From assembly GCA_902706235.1 (NCBI GenBank), contig CACSJR010000013.1, forward strand, positions 62,001-126,000: 64,000 nt of DNA. The letters run 5' to 3'. The notes beneath the pieces were generated by a model. The model saw nothing but the letters and a program-made list of their open reading frames with translations, ran no database searches and had not been told where the DNA came from. This DNA comes from Citrobacter sp. 18056 (GTDB taxonomy: Bacteria > Pseudomonadota > Gammaproteobacteria > Enterobacterales > Enterobacteriaceae). Numbering within the stretch: position 1 is the first letter of the stretch; the number at the start of each line of letters is the position of its first letter. Both the position numbers and the translations under genes were made by a program. This document shows positions 62,831 to 64,000 of the stretch, piece by piece.

Positions 62831-64000
62831 TTAGCTATCCGTCAGTTTCAGCGCTTTACGCAGAATAAATGGACATACAATTAAAAACGCATATTCCGGG
62901 CTAAAAATAGAACCGGTGAAAAACAGCGAAACCGGGAAAAACAGAAACAGCTGCACGCGATAGTTTTGGTTATTACCAAACGCGTTAATCATCATTTTTC
63001 CGACTTTCGACATATACCAGGCTGTCAGTAACACCGCGAACCAGGAGAAATAAATAATCAGCAGATACAACCCATTGTCTATTGTTTTCCCGACGTCCGC
63101 ACCGTTAAAGATTCCGAATGATGCAACATATTCGTAAAGAGAACCAAAACGAACCACACCATCAATGTGGGTAAGAGAATACCCAACCATCACCAGCGGC
63201 CCAATAATTCGGTAATAAGAGGATGAGCCTTCCGTTCCGAGATCGCCAAGGCGTTCCGAAATATACGGATAAGCAAATACCAGACCGACTAAAAAGACTG
63301 CTAAAGAAATGATTGCCAGGGGTAACTTCTTACTGATTGCTTCCTTATTCAGATACTGGAATGCCCATTCCAGCAAATAAAACAGGATAAATGTCATTAC
63401 GCCGGAAAACGATCCTGAAAGCACTATCCCTGCCAGAATCATAGCATCGGTCTTAGGCGTTTTGATACCGAACTGTTTGATACTGAGCCAAATTGAGATT
63501 AATGCCAGGGCGAAGAAGGCCGGTTCGAAATATAAGGCAGTGGTTCGCTTCCCACCAAATTTGATAAAGTTCAGAACATAGCTGTTACTGTAAATAAGAT
63601 ATTTCGAAATTATCTCCATCAAACTGCTGCCGCCGGTGAGGATAATCTGCACCATTTCCAGCGCGGCGAGCATCACCACCAGCCCGACGACAACATAAAA
63701 GAAGCGCAAGATTTTACGGTGGTTGTGCGGCGAAATTGTTTTAAAGCGAATGGCCCACACCATGCCGATGATGATAACGATATAAACGAACAGCATCGTC
63801 GAGGTGACGTATTTGCTGGCATCAAGCGACTGACCAAAGACATAGTTAAACAGCGTCAGCCCGGCACCGGCCCCCAGCGCAATCATCAGTTTTTTCAGGC
63901 TGATGCGATCCACGTAGAGCAGCAACAGCACCGGCAAAAAGGTCACAATGGTTATCGGGAAACTTTCGCCGAGCTGGGCGATTTTGACGTTAACCAGCAG
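62831..64000 (-). CDS. wcaD: Colanic acid polymerase WcaD (5' end cut by window)
   Basis: Wzy-like inner-membrane polymerase of colanic acid. 390 codons are visible; the frame stays open to the window edge and reads LLVNVKIAQLGESFPITIVTF, which aligns with E. coli WcaD from about residue 18, so about 17 N-terminal residues lie beyond the edge. The GTG at 63946 is internal, not the start. Multiple hydrophobic segments and a periplasmic loop (RLGDLGTEGSSSYYRIIGPL, TIDNGLYLL) are present. Confidence 0.95.
   Translation of the reverse strand: MLVNVKIAQLGESFPITIVTFLPVLLLLYVDRISLKKLMIALGAGAGLTLFNYVFGQSLDASKYVTSTMLFVYIVIIIGMVWAIRFKTISPHNHRKILRFFYVVVGLVVMLAALEMVQIILTGGSSLMEIISKYLIYSNSYVLNFIKFGGKRTTALYFEPAFFALALISIWLSIKQFGIKTPKTDAMILAGIVLSGSFSGVMTFILFYLLEWAFQYLNKEAISKKLPLAIISLAVFLVGLVFAYPYISERLGDLGTEGSSSYYRIIGPLVMVGYSLTHIDGVVRFGSLYEYVASFGIFNGADVGKTIDNGLYLLIIYFSWFAVLLTAWYMSKVGKMMINAFGNNQNYRVQLFLFFPVSLFFTGSIFSPEYAFLIVCPFILRKALKLTDS

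Overview
The window is chromosomal DNA from a member of the Enterobacteriaceae. Gene content and order match the E. coli/Salmonella/Enterobacter region running from amn through the his operon and the O-antigen locus into the colanic acid locus. Most genes can be named with confidence from conserved protein sequence and order. The exact genus cannot be fixed from sequence alone. An Enterobacter, Leclercia, Lelliottia or Citrobacter relative is a reasonable guess, because a UDP-glucuronate epimerase lies between wzzB and ugd and a putrescine (puu) cluster lies next to yeeO. No phage, insertion sequence, plasmid or CRISPR feature was seen.

Layout. 1-3.3 kb: amn (AMP nucleosidase) and an M24 Xaa-Pro aminopeptidase. 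3.3-13.1 kb: two tRNA-Asn(GUU) genes in inverted orientation enclose a putrescine utilisation cluster (puuP and puuA leftward, puuD-puuR-puuC-puuB rightward, no puuE) and the MATE exporter yeeO. 13.1-22.8 kb: conserved housekeeping genes ldtA/erfK, yeeX, yeeA, sbmC (with a LexA box), dacD, sbcB, plaP, yeeY and yeeZ. 22.9-30.2 kb: the complete his operon hisL-GDCBHAFI with its attenuator. 30.2-36.6 kb: wzzB, a UDP-glucuronate 4-epimerase (uge-like), an AT-rich acyltransferase, ugd and gnd. 36.7-46.4 kb: a serotype-specific O-antigen cluster read leftward from a JUMPstart/ops site (wzx, glf, a galactofuranosyltransferase, wzy, two GT4 glycosyltransferases, manC, manB). 46.6-64 kb: galF and the colanic acid operon, wcaM back to wcaD, with wcaD cut by the window edge.

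How the genes work together. PuuP and PlaP import putrescine. PuuA, PuuB, PuuC and PuuD convert it through gamma-glutamylated intermediates to GABA, under PuuR. The his operon makes histidine. In the O-antigen cluster, Glf supplies UDP-galactofuranose and ManC/ManB supply GDP-mannose. Three glycosyltransferases would build the unit on a lipid carrier primed elsewhere (no initiating transferase is present). Wzx flips it, Wzy polymerises it and WzzB sets chain length. The colanic acid genes make GDP-fucose (cpsB, cpsG, gmd, fcl), start the chain on undecaprenyl phosphate (wcaJ), decorate it (wcaF, wcaK) and export it (wzxC).

Most notable points: (i) the O-antigen manB and colanic cpsG are almost identical 1.37-kb direct repeats 18 kb apart, while the adjacent manC/cpsB pair is strongly diverged, which points to gene conversion; (ii) the AT-rich O-antigen cluster has a Galf-plus-mannose gene set; (iii) a separate AT-rich acyltransferase sits between ugd and the epimerase; (iv) a short ORF with a strong ribosome site overlaps the start of puuP; (v) two ERIC elements are present, one inside the colanic operon. 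I found no convincing sign of a wholly new biological system.
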